Shown: positions 50,340 to 62,850 of the stretch, piece after piece
Position numbering within the stretch: position 1 is the stretch's first letter
How the letters are laid out: every line of letters starts with the position of its first letter
From: Climacteris rufus
Lineage: Eukaryota; Chordata; Aves; Passeriformes; Climacteridae
DNA length: 64,000 bases
Assembly (NCBI GenBank): GCA_013398175.1
Contig: VZRZ01003844.1
Location: 324,731 to 388,730, forward strand
Direction: 5' to 3'
The notes under the pieces: generated by a model
The model's database searches: none
The model's input: the letters and a program-made list of their open reading frames with translations, nothing else
What the model was told of the DNA's origin: nothing
Made by a program: the position numbers and the translations under genes

Positions 50340-50735
50340 TGTTGTGGTTGAGGAATGTTATTCCCCAGTTTAATGCTCCCATTAAGTCTCTCCCAAACCA
50401 GATGCTGTTTGCTGACTCCCTTCCCCCTCCCACTCTGGGGATGGAGTTGAGAACTGGAGGCGCAAAAAGGTTAAAATCGTGGGTTAAAATAAGAACAGTT
50501 TACTGAAAACAATGAGATAAGAAAAATAAACAGCAATTGCAGCAATATTAAAAGGTGTAGGACAAAGAAAGTAAAGTTTATACAGAAAGTATTGGACCGT
50601 TTTGCCTGCGATGCTTTTCTCCCTCGACTTAAGAGTGTCCCTTACTCCTGCCCCTGGCAAGTGACATGACATGATATTGAATAACATTAGGGCCTGGCCA
50701 TGGTTCCCTCCAGCATCCTGGCTGAAACTAGGACA
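50340..50735 (-). mobile_element. ERVL-type avian LTR, solo and internally shortened
   Basis: On the minus strand the block opens TGTCCTAGTTTCAGCCAGGA and closes with a CCACAACA-type end. These termini resemble a common avian LTR family whose consensus I recall as starting TGTCCTGGTTTCAGC and ending ACCACGACA. The central phrase, on the + strand 'tcgtgggttaaaataagaac' near 50478-50497, fits the same family's stretch around its ATTAAA-type poly(A) signal. At 396 bases it is shorter than the copies I recall, so it has internal deletions. I see no perfect target duplication and no retroviral gene next to it. Confidence 0.7.
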
Positions 50736-53700
50736 ATCAGTGATTTCCTGTTTCTAGATATGCCTTAGCAAGCATCCACTGGGCTGATTTTTGCATGGAG
50801 CTGCATTTTTTCCCTCACATGTTATTTCATACCTAATTGGAAGTTGTGTGGGTTCAGACTAAACTTTGGGTTTACATGAGTATGTGAACACATAGACATG
50901 TATGTATACACAAGTTATATGGTTTGTGATTACAACCAATTATTTACCTTCTCTGGTTTCAAGTGCATTGGAGACAGTTTTCACGTATGTCTTCATTCTA
51001 TGTACATGTATATATGCCTGACTTTGACATTTGCTTTCATTTTCCTTCAGCTTTTTTACATCCCTGAGATCTGCAATGCCTAGTTCTTATCTGTTTCTGG
51101 TTCATAAAGTGGAACTCCCAGCACCTGCTGTCTTAAATACTAACAGAACTGTCTGTTTTCCTTCATTTCTTCCTTCTGATCATCCTTAGGGATGATTTTG
51201 AGGCTGTTTTTTATTTTCTGATCCTCTGTTTATTCTTCATTTTGCTATCCACTTCTTCAGCTGAAACAGGGCTTGTGATGATAATGATGGCAACAACAGC
51301 AGAATTGAATGTGGTGATTTTTTTGTGCTCTAAAGATTTTGTTTCCTGCAAAAAATTGCTATTGATTGTTCATCAAGTTATCTGCTGCAACCCATTATTT
51401 ATATCCACTCCAGTTCAGACTTTTGGGAGAGAATTACATGGCTGATGATGTGAACAAGTGCTCTGTGTATGAAATGTTATTTTTTGATCGCTAATTTTCC
51501 TACAAGAAAATCTGTTATTAACTTCTTAATTCCTGCATGTTTTGCTAAGAATCAAAAATTTCTAAAGTTACTCTCAATTAAATAATTATCTGGGTTTTTT
51601 TAAATAAAAAAACACATAAAAGGAAGAGCATGTTCTCACCCTGTCTGAACACACCAAGCACCTCTAACAGTTTTATGACTTCCATCACATAGTTATAAGC
51701 CCATAAATACAGTCCCTATACTCTAAGTTTGCATATTAGAGATCAAACATCAACACTTGTTGATATCACATCTCCTTTAGCCCTTGGGTGTGGAAGCATC
51801 CATTTAACCTAAAATTTTCTCAAGCCTCCAACTGAAAGTCATGAACAGTGGTGGCTAAACTGTGGTCAGATGATTGGTAGTCCAAGGACTACTGACAAGG
51901 TATACTGAGTAGAGTGTTGTAACAATTTGTCAGCTCTCCATCAGTGAGCTACAGATGATTTTCAGGGTTTGCAATGACTTGGCCTGGGAACTTATGCTTC
52001 TGGACAACATAATTCATACTGAACACAAAAAACCCTGGGCCAAACCACTGCACACTGAAAGTACAACCTCCTCAGATCTCTCCATAGGCACTGTTCACTT
52101 TCAGTACAGGAGACTCCTGCTTTGTTTCCCATTTTTATACACTATTCATAGGACACAAAATACAGCAAATCTTCCTCTGAAGCTAGGATCCCCAAAAGCC
52201 TCAAATATCCAGTCTTGTCATCCTTCTACTCAGCATGTTCCCACAGCTTCAGATTCCACTCACAGCTGTAATGGTTGGATATCTTTTTCAGCAAGAGCCT
52301 ATGCAAATATCATGTCTTAAAAACCCACTACAGGCAGTTCACAGACAATCACATTAATATAAATTACATTGAGAAAAATGATTTATTCATTCTGATTGCC
52401 TAAGTATCACCTAGCACAGTGCTTCTCAACCTCTTTTAATCTCTTTTAATTAGAAGGACAACTGATATTTATGAAAATTGCATAGGCCAACTTATGCTGT
52501 GCTGTGTCTGTAGTTTTTATTTACAACCAAATGGAAATTAGATTTACATTTTAAAGGTCATAAGTTGCCTACATGTGCTAGCTTACTTGCATATAAGAGT
52601 CCATGTATGGAAGCATGTAGATAATTTTATTACTTCAGTCATGCTGCAGACTGCCTGACAATGTGTCACACAGTTTATTAATCACTAACCCATGGCCTTC
52701 AAAGGCATGAATAAAAAATTAGTTACTGGTTCAATTTATTTGTGATATGAACACAGGCAGAGAGGTCTGACACATGCCAGCAAGACTACAAGAAAGAACA
52801 TACGGTTGTCATGTAAGGCATGCGCATAGGCAGGAGCAGGAGTCAACACTTTTCCTTGGGGCTGGCAGGAATTAGGACATGATGAAGGCATGTCAGTTCT
52901 CCCCAGTTTTTAGGATCAGATAGGAAGACTCCTGATCAAATGTACACTTTTCTTGTCATACTCTCACCCTTGCCAAAAGGGATGCTTTGGGTTAGTTGGG
53001 GAAGTGTTTTGTTCTCACTCCAAAAGAACCATGAAAATTCTGATTTTTTACATAGTCCCTTTTGGGCTAAAAGCAGGTAGAGGTCTCCCGGGTAATACTT
53101 TTCAGTGTTAGAAATGTATCTAAAGTCTTAATGGGATATTGGGTGTGTTCTCCTTTGCCAGCTCTCTCCTTAGTGCCTGCTCAGAGTTACTTCTAAAGCT
53201 GAGTTTGCCCAAGCCACCAGGCTTAACCTTCTGTGCCTAGGGAATTCTGTATCTCAATAAATTTTTTAATATAAAAAAATAACTAGAGGCCTTTTTACAT
53301 TTTGTCTAATAATTCCCTCAAGAGAACTTGTACGTTTGAAAACACAGCTTTATATTTTCTTGAACTCAGTGTGATTTTTATGCTTCTTGAAGAAGAAGTT
53401 CTTCAGCTCTACCATACCTGTTCTTTCAGGGACACATTATCCTCCACACTGACAGCATATTAAATTTATTGGAAGCTGCACATCTCAGGGAAAACTGACA
53501 TGATAAATATTACTATGATGCTGCCCTTTCTGAGAATGTAAATGGGTTTTTTCCTTATAAGCTCTGTTATTCTACAAAAAGTGAGAGGAAGAAAAGGCTA
53601 TTACTGTATTTTAACCCATTACATTTCCAGAAACTGAAATCTGGTTTCATGTTTTCCTGAAAGAATAAGAGTCACAGAATAATCTTCCCAGCTGGGCTGG

Positions 53701-54297
53701 CTATCAGCAATGAACTTGGCTGACCTTAGAAGAAAAAGAAAATTGCATTATGCCAGACAGAGTCCAGATGCCCTGCCTTTTTCCACAACAACTCTTGTAT
53801 ATAGAAGCTAAAGGATGTGAGGCTGTTAAAGAAAATCCTAGAGACATATGATCCTAGGTAAAACCTTGAAATACAGAGGAGGAATGAACCCATTGTAATA
53901 TTTTTTTCACAAGCATATCTGCTGCTTGGTTGATATTGCTATAGTTCATCTTAAATTGCTACCATTAATTTAGTGCATTAGTCATCAACTATTTACAGCT
54001 AGACACAGAAGCATTTGTCATAAACATCAGAAGAAGAGAAGAAAAATGGCTTTTCCTAATATTATTGTGTGTTTAATTTTGCTGTATAATGTGACCTGAG
54101 CTATTAGTCACTGATGTATTTCTTTCTGGAAAGGGCAAAAGATCAGTTATAGAGTTGCCCAACAAAATTATAAATATACTTATTTTCTGCTGCTTAACAC
54201 AAGCTGACAGTCACAACAGGAGATACTGTCTCGCATCCTGAATCTGTAATTTTTATCAGAAGACCAGAAAAGCCTGCTTCCTCTAATATGGTCCTTT
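50736..54297. other. Intergenic DNA, 3.6 kb, with possible old hAT-like ends
   Basis: Two CAGTG-headed motifs, CAGTGGTGGCTAAACTGTGG at 51846 and CAGTGCTTCTCAACCTC at 52417, resemble the starts of hAT/Charlie DNA transposons, but matching inverted ends and 8-base duplications were not found. A small tandem duplication (CTCTTTTAAT twice) lies at 52431-52450. No gene was recognised. Confidence 0.55.
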
Positions 54298-54565
54298 TCT
54301 GGGTCTTCTGCCTTGTCTCTTCCAGGATGAATGTTCCCAGGTGTCTCCGTTTCTCCTTCTAGAAATGATGTTCCAGTCCTTTAAACCTCTTTTTGACTCT
54401 TTGATTGGCTAAGTTCTGTACATTCATGTCTCTCTCATAATGGAGCCAGCACTCCAGGTGTGGTCTCACTAGTGCTAAGGATCCCTCCCTCACCTACTGG
54501 CCATGCTCTTTCTCATGCAGCCCGGGATACCATCAGCTTTCTTTGCCAACTTCTCTGCCCTGCAG
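54298..54565 (-). mobile_element. Old CR1 LINE fragment, antisense
   Basis: The + strand carries the reversed CR1 phrases 'gagccagcactccaggtgtgg', 'ctcactagtgctaagg', 'cctactggccatgctcttt' and 'atgcagcccgggataccatcag'. They correspond to the minus-strand region just upstream of the 3' end. It is diverged, about 265 bases long and truncated at both ends, and appears older than the other copies. Confidence 0.75.
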
Positions 54566-57500
54566 GACTCCCAGATCATTCTCTGCAAAGCTGGTATTTT
54601 AGGTAAATGTACGTGACTGTTTACTCCACACCTTTTTCCTCCACACATACATGGAAACCACCATAGAAACAAGAGGAAAATTGCCATGGGAGGCACAGGA
54701 TTCTTATAATATTCACAAATCTAGTGGGTGCTTTATGTCACATACAGTTTTTATTCCCTTCATGTGGGAAAAGAACCAAATAAGTGGTTTCTCATTTACA
54801 CATTTTGTTAGGACCCACTCTCAGCACCTGTGGGTAGAGCTGGATGGGGCTCTTTCATCTCTCAGTAAGTAATTTACGATGAGGCATGAGTGGTAATTTG
54901 CTGTCTTAAATAAACATATAGGTGAGTGATAACTGTGGAAACAGGGTATGCAAGTTACAGTTTGCCTGGAGGGATTTAATTTCTCCACTGAACATTCTCA
55001 TTCAGCATCTGAGCTTTGCAGCCTGGTGATTAATCTTCCTGAACACCAGACTGCTTGTAACAGGTTCTGGAGGTTCCTATCTGGAGTGTGCAGCACTGCT
55101 AATTAGCAAATCCACAGAACGTCTGACATATGTGGTCCTAAATGAGCCTGACTTATTAAGTATACTTATTAATGTCTTTTGCAGTCAGATACACAGAAAT
55201 ACTATGGGTAAAGCTATTGGATGCACCTAGGAAGAGTAATTAATCTTGTAAACAAGCCAGCAGAGAGTGGGATATAAATCAAGGCACCTGCTACCTTACA
55301 TCACTTTAAGTGTAAAGGAAATTTTTGTAGTCTTTGGTGGAATGCTGTGTGATACTTTAGCAAAGCTCATCATCATGTTTGCAAGAATGTCCAGATACTA
55401 TATGACAAAGAAGGAATTAATACCCATGTATTTGAAGATGTAAAAGTTGCAGTATTTTGTAGACAGATACCAAAAATAATAGTGTATGCTATCATAATAT
55501 AGCACTAAACTTTTGTCTAGGTGTATGATGGATGTTCTACCTGTGGTATTTAGTATCTGGCCATTGATGGACTGGATTTACCCCTGCTTTTAATCCAAAA
55601 AACTACATAAGGACTAGTCTGTGGTAAAGGGTATTAGAATAATGCCTCTGTTTGCAAAAAAACATAGAAACAAATAAGAACATGATTTGATGACAGACAA
55701 AATATTGTAAACAGATTAGGCAGATAGACATAATAATAAAATTGTACAGAATTTGAAAGACACAACTCTGAGTGTCTCCCTTGTTGCACTGATGACATTC
55801 AAGTGGGAACCAAGGAGACACTTTGGATTTCCTCCTATACAATCTTCCCAGAATAAACCACTGATGAACCTTGAATTAGGTTCTGGTCAAGTTCAAAGGC
55901 ATGCTCTGACTCTGATGGAAGGCAAGGTATTTCAGCTTTTCTTTTCAGACAAAAACAGCTGGCATCTGCTGGCTAGTTGAGGCCATAAGGGACTAACCTA
56001 CTTGTCATCACTGTAAGGTGGCTGTGAACAACAGTGTTCATATTAAAGCTATGTAAAAACCCCACTGTGTTGCTTTTCCAAAACACTCTGAAAAGCCCCT
56101 GAACTCTCACTCTCAGCATGACCGTGAGCTTTGCTGTAAACTGCAAAGAGTATTTGGGATCTGCTGCAATCTGAGAAGGACGTGGCTTTCCAGAACAGAG
56201 GCTGCCAGTGCCACTTCTGCCCCTCGCAAGGAGACCACACAGCCCCACACCATTATTAAAAAGGCACTTTAATTTGGCTGCTTTAAACCAGTAAGCTTTC
56301 CTTGCACCCTGTGTGGAGACAGAGTCCAAAGAGGCCACATGCTGGTCTGTGCATCTTCTCACAAGAGCATAATTCAAACTGTGCTCTTAAGCAGCTCATA
56401 TCATAATCTTAAGGGCTTTATTATCTTTGGCACAGAGATAGAAGAAAAGGCCAATCTTCAGGACAGAATCTAAGATCTCTCTATCTCCAGTCAGATTCAT
56501 TAGGACTAAATTGCACTAACCTCTAGGCTGATATTAAGTGGGGATGTGAATAATCTGCGACTAACTAGAATTTCAAGTGTGATTTAGGTATTGCTTTCTT
56601 GGGACTTTCTCTTCATTCTTACTATCTGTCAAACCTCATATAACTAATAGTTTTCTTTGAATATAGTGAGTGAAATGGATGTTATGTATTAATATCTTAT
56701 CTAGAAAACAAGACAGTAGCTGTTTTTTTATAGCCATGACCTACACTAAAAGCATTAAATAGCATCTGTGAAGTTATTTTAAATTTTTGAAACAATTCTT
56801 CACAGAGTTAAAGCATTATAAGAATTATTGAATCTGCAGGCTTTGGAAGCGAGAAATGATCTTTTAATCCAACTCAGCAGATGATTTCTAGAACTTTACA
56901 GTTGCATGATATACTTTCTCCTTCACAGTCTGGGCCACAGCTTCTTAGTGAAATACAATGACAATTAATCTGTGCTCAGTATTTCCACAGCACGGTATGC
57001 ATATTGTCCACTACAACTCCCATTTGCAATTAAACAGCAGCTGTGGTACCCACTGTACATGCATAGTTTGGTAAATGCAAACTCTTCAGCAATCTTTAGA
57101 TAGGAATGACAGCACTAAGCTACTTCTTCCTTTTAAAACACAAAACCCCCTTAGGAAAATGCTATGTGACAGAAATCCTAGCCAGGAGTGTTGCAAACAA
57201 TTTTGAGTGGACTGCACTTCTTTTCCCTTTTCCTGGAGCAACACCTTCAGCTCAAATATAAAGCCTCTCTCATTTAGGCCTCTCCTAGGTCCAGCTCCAG
57301 CAAATCATCCTGTCACATCAGCAGTTTTCTGCTTGACCACCCACTGGAGTCTCCCAGCACAGATGAGCGGTCTCAGGGAAGTTCAATGTGCCAAGCTCCT
57401 CTCAACTGGGATAGGGGCTACAGAAGCCTGAGAGGCAGCACAGATCTTGTCCCAGTAGCAGCATGCAATGAGAAGTTTCCAGAAGTGCCTCCTCTTTGAG

Positions 57501-60500
57501 AGGTGGATTGCACTGTCTCCAAGCTTGACTTTGCTCCCTTCAATGTCAGTATTTCATTTTCTGTACTCTTCAGCTACTCTACATGTCATTGTCAATCTGA
57601 ACAAGAATTTCTTGAAGCAAGGACATAGCACACAAAGTTCACTGTGGGACTTTCCTTGAACTCAGCATCACTGATGTTTGATTTAAAAAGTTGGCTTTCT
57701 ATATTTTTAACTGACCCAGCGTTACAGGTTGAAGGTTAGATCCACAGTACAAGTTTAAGCACTTCTAACTTATGCAGCGCAACTCAGAAGAACAAGGTCA
57801 GACATCCTGGCATCCTTAGATAATGAATGGAGAGAATTAGGCACAATTCCAAAGGGCAATACAAAAATATTACATGCACAATACAGAAAGCCAAGGAATT
57901 GTAGTTAATTAAAAGTTTCACCTCCATCCTAGAGATTAGACATGGTGCCTTTGCAATATTGAATGTGGTGCCCTCTCCAAGAGGAAAGTACCTTGAGATA
58001 ATCTCAGGAAGAAGAAGCCTTAGGTCCTGAACTGTGTTAAAAATACATGTTTATCAGGAACAGGTCCTCCCCATATGTCTATACAATATTCTGAATGACA
58101 AAAACATCCATGCAGTCTCTGCAGCTCAACAGCCAAGATCAGAACCCTCAAGGCTGAGAAGAGAAATGTAAATATCTTACTTTGTAGCCAGATTGTAATA
58201 TTAACCTGAAGAATGGAAGACTTAGGCTCTGTTTTACAGGGTGAATAATTACCAGTTGTCTTGCCAAGTAATCTAAGAAGGTCTGGACTACATACGTCTT
58301 GTAGGGCAGAAATTAAAAAGAAATGTTGTGTGGATCTTTGCAACACCAGCAGGAAAGCCTTCTGCCACTCTAAACAACACCTGATGCTCTGAAAATACCT
58401 TAGAATGAAATTATACCCCACTGTAGAAAAGTAAACTTCATCATTATGGTGCAAATATTATGGTGTATTGCTAAGGCTGCATAAAAATGCTATCTTTACA
58501 TCTCCTTTTCAAAGCAGTGCTGCAATAGGCTTTACAAACTGAAATACTTGCTTGAAATATGACATAAAAATTAAATATCTGTATTACCATCATACTTATG
58601 AGATGTAAGGAGAAAGATGGGTATTTGGGCAGGAGAAATTTATTATACTGCCAGTAAGAAAACCTAAAATTAGAAAGCAGTAACTGGTTTTCACAGTAGC
58701 TCCAAAACTCTTGAGTTAAATTTGTCCTTGATTAAGTTTGTTGCATTCTTTTGGAAAGCAGGACTTTTCTACTTAAATTAGAAAATCCTCATTTATAAGC
58801 TTTCAGTCAAAGCACATAAAAAATTTAAAACAAATAAACAAAAAGCACAAGTTTGTTGAAAGAACTGGTGTTCTCTTTGTTTGCAATTACAGTGAATAAC
58901 TAGTTCATGTGTAGGCTGTAGAACACGTTTTAAATTACTCCTCCAGAGGCTAGTAAAGCAGCATTTTTCAGAATAAGTAAATTTACATTAATTCAAACCC
59001 ACAAAAATAATGATGCTTATTACTTTCCTTTTCTTTCAACCATCACTGCTTTTTGATGTTATATTAGCAGCATCATGCAAGACACTCTTTTATCTTTTTC
59101 TGTCTGGCTTTGCAAAAGCATCTGCACTCTTTAAATCTCCTCTTCATTCCAGTGCACTCTTCTCTAAGGCAAGAAAATGGCCTATAAAATGTTTTGAAAG
59201 TTGATTTTGAACCAGTACCAGAAAGGCTCTTAAAAGCAAGCCTTTACTATAAAATCCTGCTTCCAGCTACAATTTGCTGAGGTCTAATGGCCATCTGACA
59301 ATTAGACACTCTGTACCCACATATGCAAGAAAGAGTATATACAAAGAACTCTCAATATTTCTATATCCCAGCTAGCAATAGCTCCAATTCAAAATGTAGC
59401 TCTCCAAGCATATGCCAAAGAATGAAGAGGACAGGTCAGAGGGCCAGTTGTTTGCGTCACCATAGGTTCCACTAGACAGAATGCATTAAGAATATTTATG
59501 AGTTGGATGAGCAGAGTTGCCCGTAATGCAATTGCAGCTCATTTAATTGAAAAAAGGGAATGAAAAATGCTTACCTCAACATGTCTGCTTACACTGTCAT
59601 CTGATTTACTCCATTTGTATCAATACAGGAAGTCAAAGAGGCAAATTGAATTTATGGACCAGTGGAAAATAAACCAATTTTCTCTGGAGAAACCCAAGTA
59701 TCATAGCTCATACCTAAGCTGCCTCTTCTGTTTTTACATCAGTCACTGTACACAGCATTTTTACACAGTAGTAAACCAATTTAAATGATCCATACCTGTC
59801 AGCTATTGTACTGCTCACATCCCTACACCAGTGCAGCTCTCTGTAGGGCTGCTGTAGCCGCACAGCTCTCCATCACAGACCCCTGCCCAGGGTAAGGGTC
59901 CTGGCACAGACATCCACACTCACTTCAGGTCTTGGTGGCTTCAGTAGGGAAGTGCCAAGATTCTGGGCCCTCCTGATCCCTTCTTCTCAAAGTGGTGCCT
60001 GGCTGTCAGGACTAAAAAGTGCTCCCAGCCATTGCTTAGTACCAATTTAATGACAGTCTTGCCCCACCACCACCCCACTGCAAAAGTTTATGTTATGATT
60101 AACAAAAACACATTTGCCTTTCAGGGCTACTTGTTCTAAGCCATTTCTTCAAATATCTTAGTTAATTCCAACTGAAAAGCAACAGTTTGTCAAAGACAAA
60201 GCTTTAATGTAAATAGGCATGTATTCGAAAATACAGCTGACATGGCAGAAGTTTTTCTAGACTTGACATTTTTGTGACAGAAAATGCCAGACCTATCAGA
60301 ACTGAAATGTTCCAGGGAATATGTTGACACAATATCCAACTGACTCAAGGATGTTCCCATTGAAATCTGCTTTGTCACTGTCCCATTTGCCTTTACCTCT
60401 TTCCTCCCCTCACCTCCCCCATGACCAGCACAGTGGAGGAGTTGGGGAGGCAGGAATGAAGCAGTAAACACCTCCAGAGTAAAGGACTCCTATTTCTAGG

Positions 60501-62440
60501 GAGCCTATGAAGTGAGTTCTGCTTTCTGAAAGACTAAATGTCACAGTGGTCCATGATGGGAATCTAACCCAGTGCCTTCATACCCACAGAAACTTCCTCT
60601 CTTTTGAGCCAGATGCAGGGAACTTTGGGATGCTCAGCTTCTACTACATTTACTGAAAGCATGGCCTTCTCTGGTGCATCTTCCCACACATCTCAGTATA
60701 AATTGTCTCATAGTATGCTTTTGGCTGAAATCCTACACTGTTTAAAAGTAATGGACCCAGACAAGAAGCTACCTCCTTTGAAGTAAATATTTTTCTGGCA
60801 GGGCAAGTTGTCTTGATGACAAGGTCATCTAACAGCATCTGTTGTAACCAAAACAAAAGTAATCATGAAGTTGTTTCAGGGACTGGAAAACTTACAAGGT
60901 CCAGGTTATTTTCTCTTGTTTTGGCCTCTTTTCCTTAGAAAGGGAAATGAGACAGGGATAGAGAGCAGCAGAGTGCACTGAAACAGAGATATTAGTAGGA
61001 CATCTGTAAATCTGGGCTAGTCCTTTGTGTTTTCACTCTTGGAAGGAGATGCTAAAGCAGAGTGTGGGCCAAGTTCCCTAAGAGCTGCTTGGTGAGTTAA
61101 AAAAGCCTAATTTGACAAGGTCACCACTAAGCAGATGGACCTAAGCTGCTTTGCAGATGTAGTGTTGACTTGCTAACTGGGGTTCAGCAGACCTTTGGCT
61201 GCCAGATGACATCCTGTTCTAGGATGCAGATTCCCGTGCAGCCTGTGTCTGAAGTTAGGCAGAGTGCATCCCACCCATAGTGCCGAGCACTTCAACATGC
61301 ATTTTCAAATACATTAAGACTGGTTTTTTTCCACACAAACATGAGATCATTCTGTCCTTGGTACGTCCTGGAAGAGTTCCGCCAAAATCATTATAGAGGG
61401 ATGATTACATGCATTTCTCACTGTGCTCATCCTCCATTTTTTTCTTAGTCAAGATCAGGCAAGCAGGATGGTTCTTTTCCTACTTGATAAAGTTCCTTCA
61501 GATCATTCTGGGACGAGAGCTAGATGCCATCTCCTTGCCCTCAGGAGATTGTGCCTGCCTTCCCTGCACCATAATGATACACAGGAATCTTGAGCAGTGC
61601 AAGTCTGGTCAACAATGGCCACAGATTAGAAAATATGTATTTGTACACTCAATTCTAATCCTTTAAGTACAAAACAGCAAATTGCAAAGGGCAAGTGATT
61701 ATTTTTGGTGCTCGAGGCTTAGTTCCAGGATAAATTACTAAACCACTGAATTTTACCACCATTAAAACATAGGCTCACAAATGGCAAGAAATGTTAATAC
61801 ACATGGTTTTCTTGAGTTCATGATTAATGTTGAAGCAGAAGGGCTCCAGGCTGATTTAAATTGGCTCTCATCTTGACAGACATTAACAAATAAGGGACTT
61901 TCTTTTCTATTTTTATTTTTTTGAGGGGGTGGTAGTATAATTATATAAAATTTTAATTCAATAACTAGAACTGCCAAACTCAGCAGGAGAAATAAAATGT
62001 AACAAGTAGAAGTTAGAGAAGAATAGTGCAAAAACCATTAAAGCTGTAGCTGTATCATTTATAAGGATGACGTAGCCTGAAGAAAGATTGTTTTAAGAGG
62101 GTGACCCCAGAACTAGACTTATATAGAATTAACAAACAAGCAAGTGTAATCTATTGTTTATGACAGGTAACAAATCGACAGCCTTGGCAACAGAGTTGTT
62201 TATCCCTGGACCATGCCCAGCATGAAAAACACCACCAGCAATAAACCTCTGCCCACTTCAAACAGAGCTGTCCACAGTCCCAATGTGAAAGGATCACATT
62301 TGAAAACAGATAGCATCACTCTGTCTCCATGGTCCTTCTTTCTTGGATACTTATCAACTGATTATCAAGCTTACTGATTCAAAATTATAGTCTCTCCACA
62401 TACTCTCCGTTGCCACTGAAGTCCAAATCTGGACTTAAAT
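54566..62440. other. Intergenic DNA, 7.9 kb
   Basis: No gene or mobile element was recognised. Minus-strand open frames at 55973-56377 (134 codons) and 58020-58454 (144 codons) are the longest outside the CR1, but they show no known domain and no coding-like composition. The segment 59800-60060 is somewhat more GC-rich without an identifiable family. Confidence 0.65.
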
Positions 62441-62444
62441 TATC

Positions 62445-62850
62445 TTATTCTTCTGTCCTTAAGCTTACCACTAAATGTTTGGATTCATCATATGGGAAAT
62501 TCCAAATTGACAGGGACAAATACCAAACAGCTTCTGTACCATAAGCAGAGATACATACAACTCTTCTTCTTCTGTGACATTTTCTTTTTGTAGGTCCCTT
62601 AGCTGTCCCATCTTTGAGGTCTCCTTTGCTTAGAGCTGTCTTTGTAACAGGTGTGCCAAACTTTTGTCTTTCCCATGTTTTCCTTTGAACATTCCTCATG
62701 AAACTGTTGTCTTGGGGTTTCTTCTTATCCTTTGGAGTTTTACTTGTCATTTAACAGCTCCATGGACACTTTTTCACATACTTCTTTGTAAGAACTCCTG
62801 GCCATGGTCAGCTGATAACTGGGAGGCTCTGTATCAGGAAAACAGAGAGA
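62445..62850 (-). other. Unrecognised Lys/Arg-rich open region, possible exon or pseudogene
   Basis: On the minus strand a 101-codon frame (62750-62445) begins with a strongly basic stretch (KTPKDKKKPQDNSF, then RKTWERQKFGTPVTK, then KRKCHRRRR). A second minus-strand frame just upstream starts with an ATG in good context at about 62804. It encodes about 21 residues (MARSSYKEVCEKVSMELL...) and ends at a TAA that overlaps the start of the basic frame. A fair acceptor (pyrimidine-rich, ending GATACAG) lies just before it, near 62832. The two frames look like parts of one protein split by a frameshift, or like exon plus intron. I do not recognise the family. Chance cannot be excluded. Confidence 0.25.

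Noticed and set aside
55973..56377. 134-codon minus-strand open frame
   Set aside because: No recognisable family, no flanking splice sites, and two overlapping frames in the same place both look equally unconstrained.
58020..58454. 144-codon minus-strand open frame
   Set aside because: It is rich in hydrophobic and Cys codons typical of translated AT-rich noncoding DNA. No domain or flanking signals were seen, so chance is most likely.
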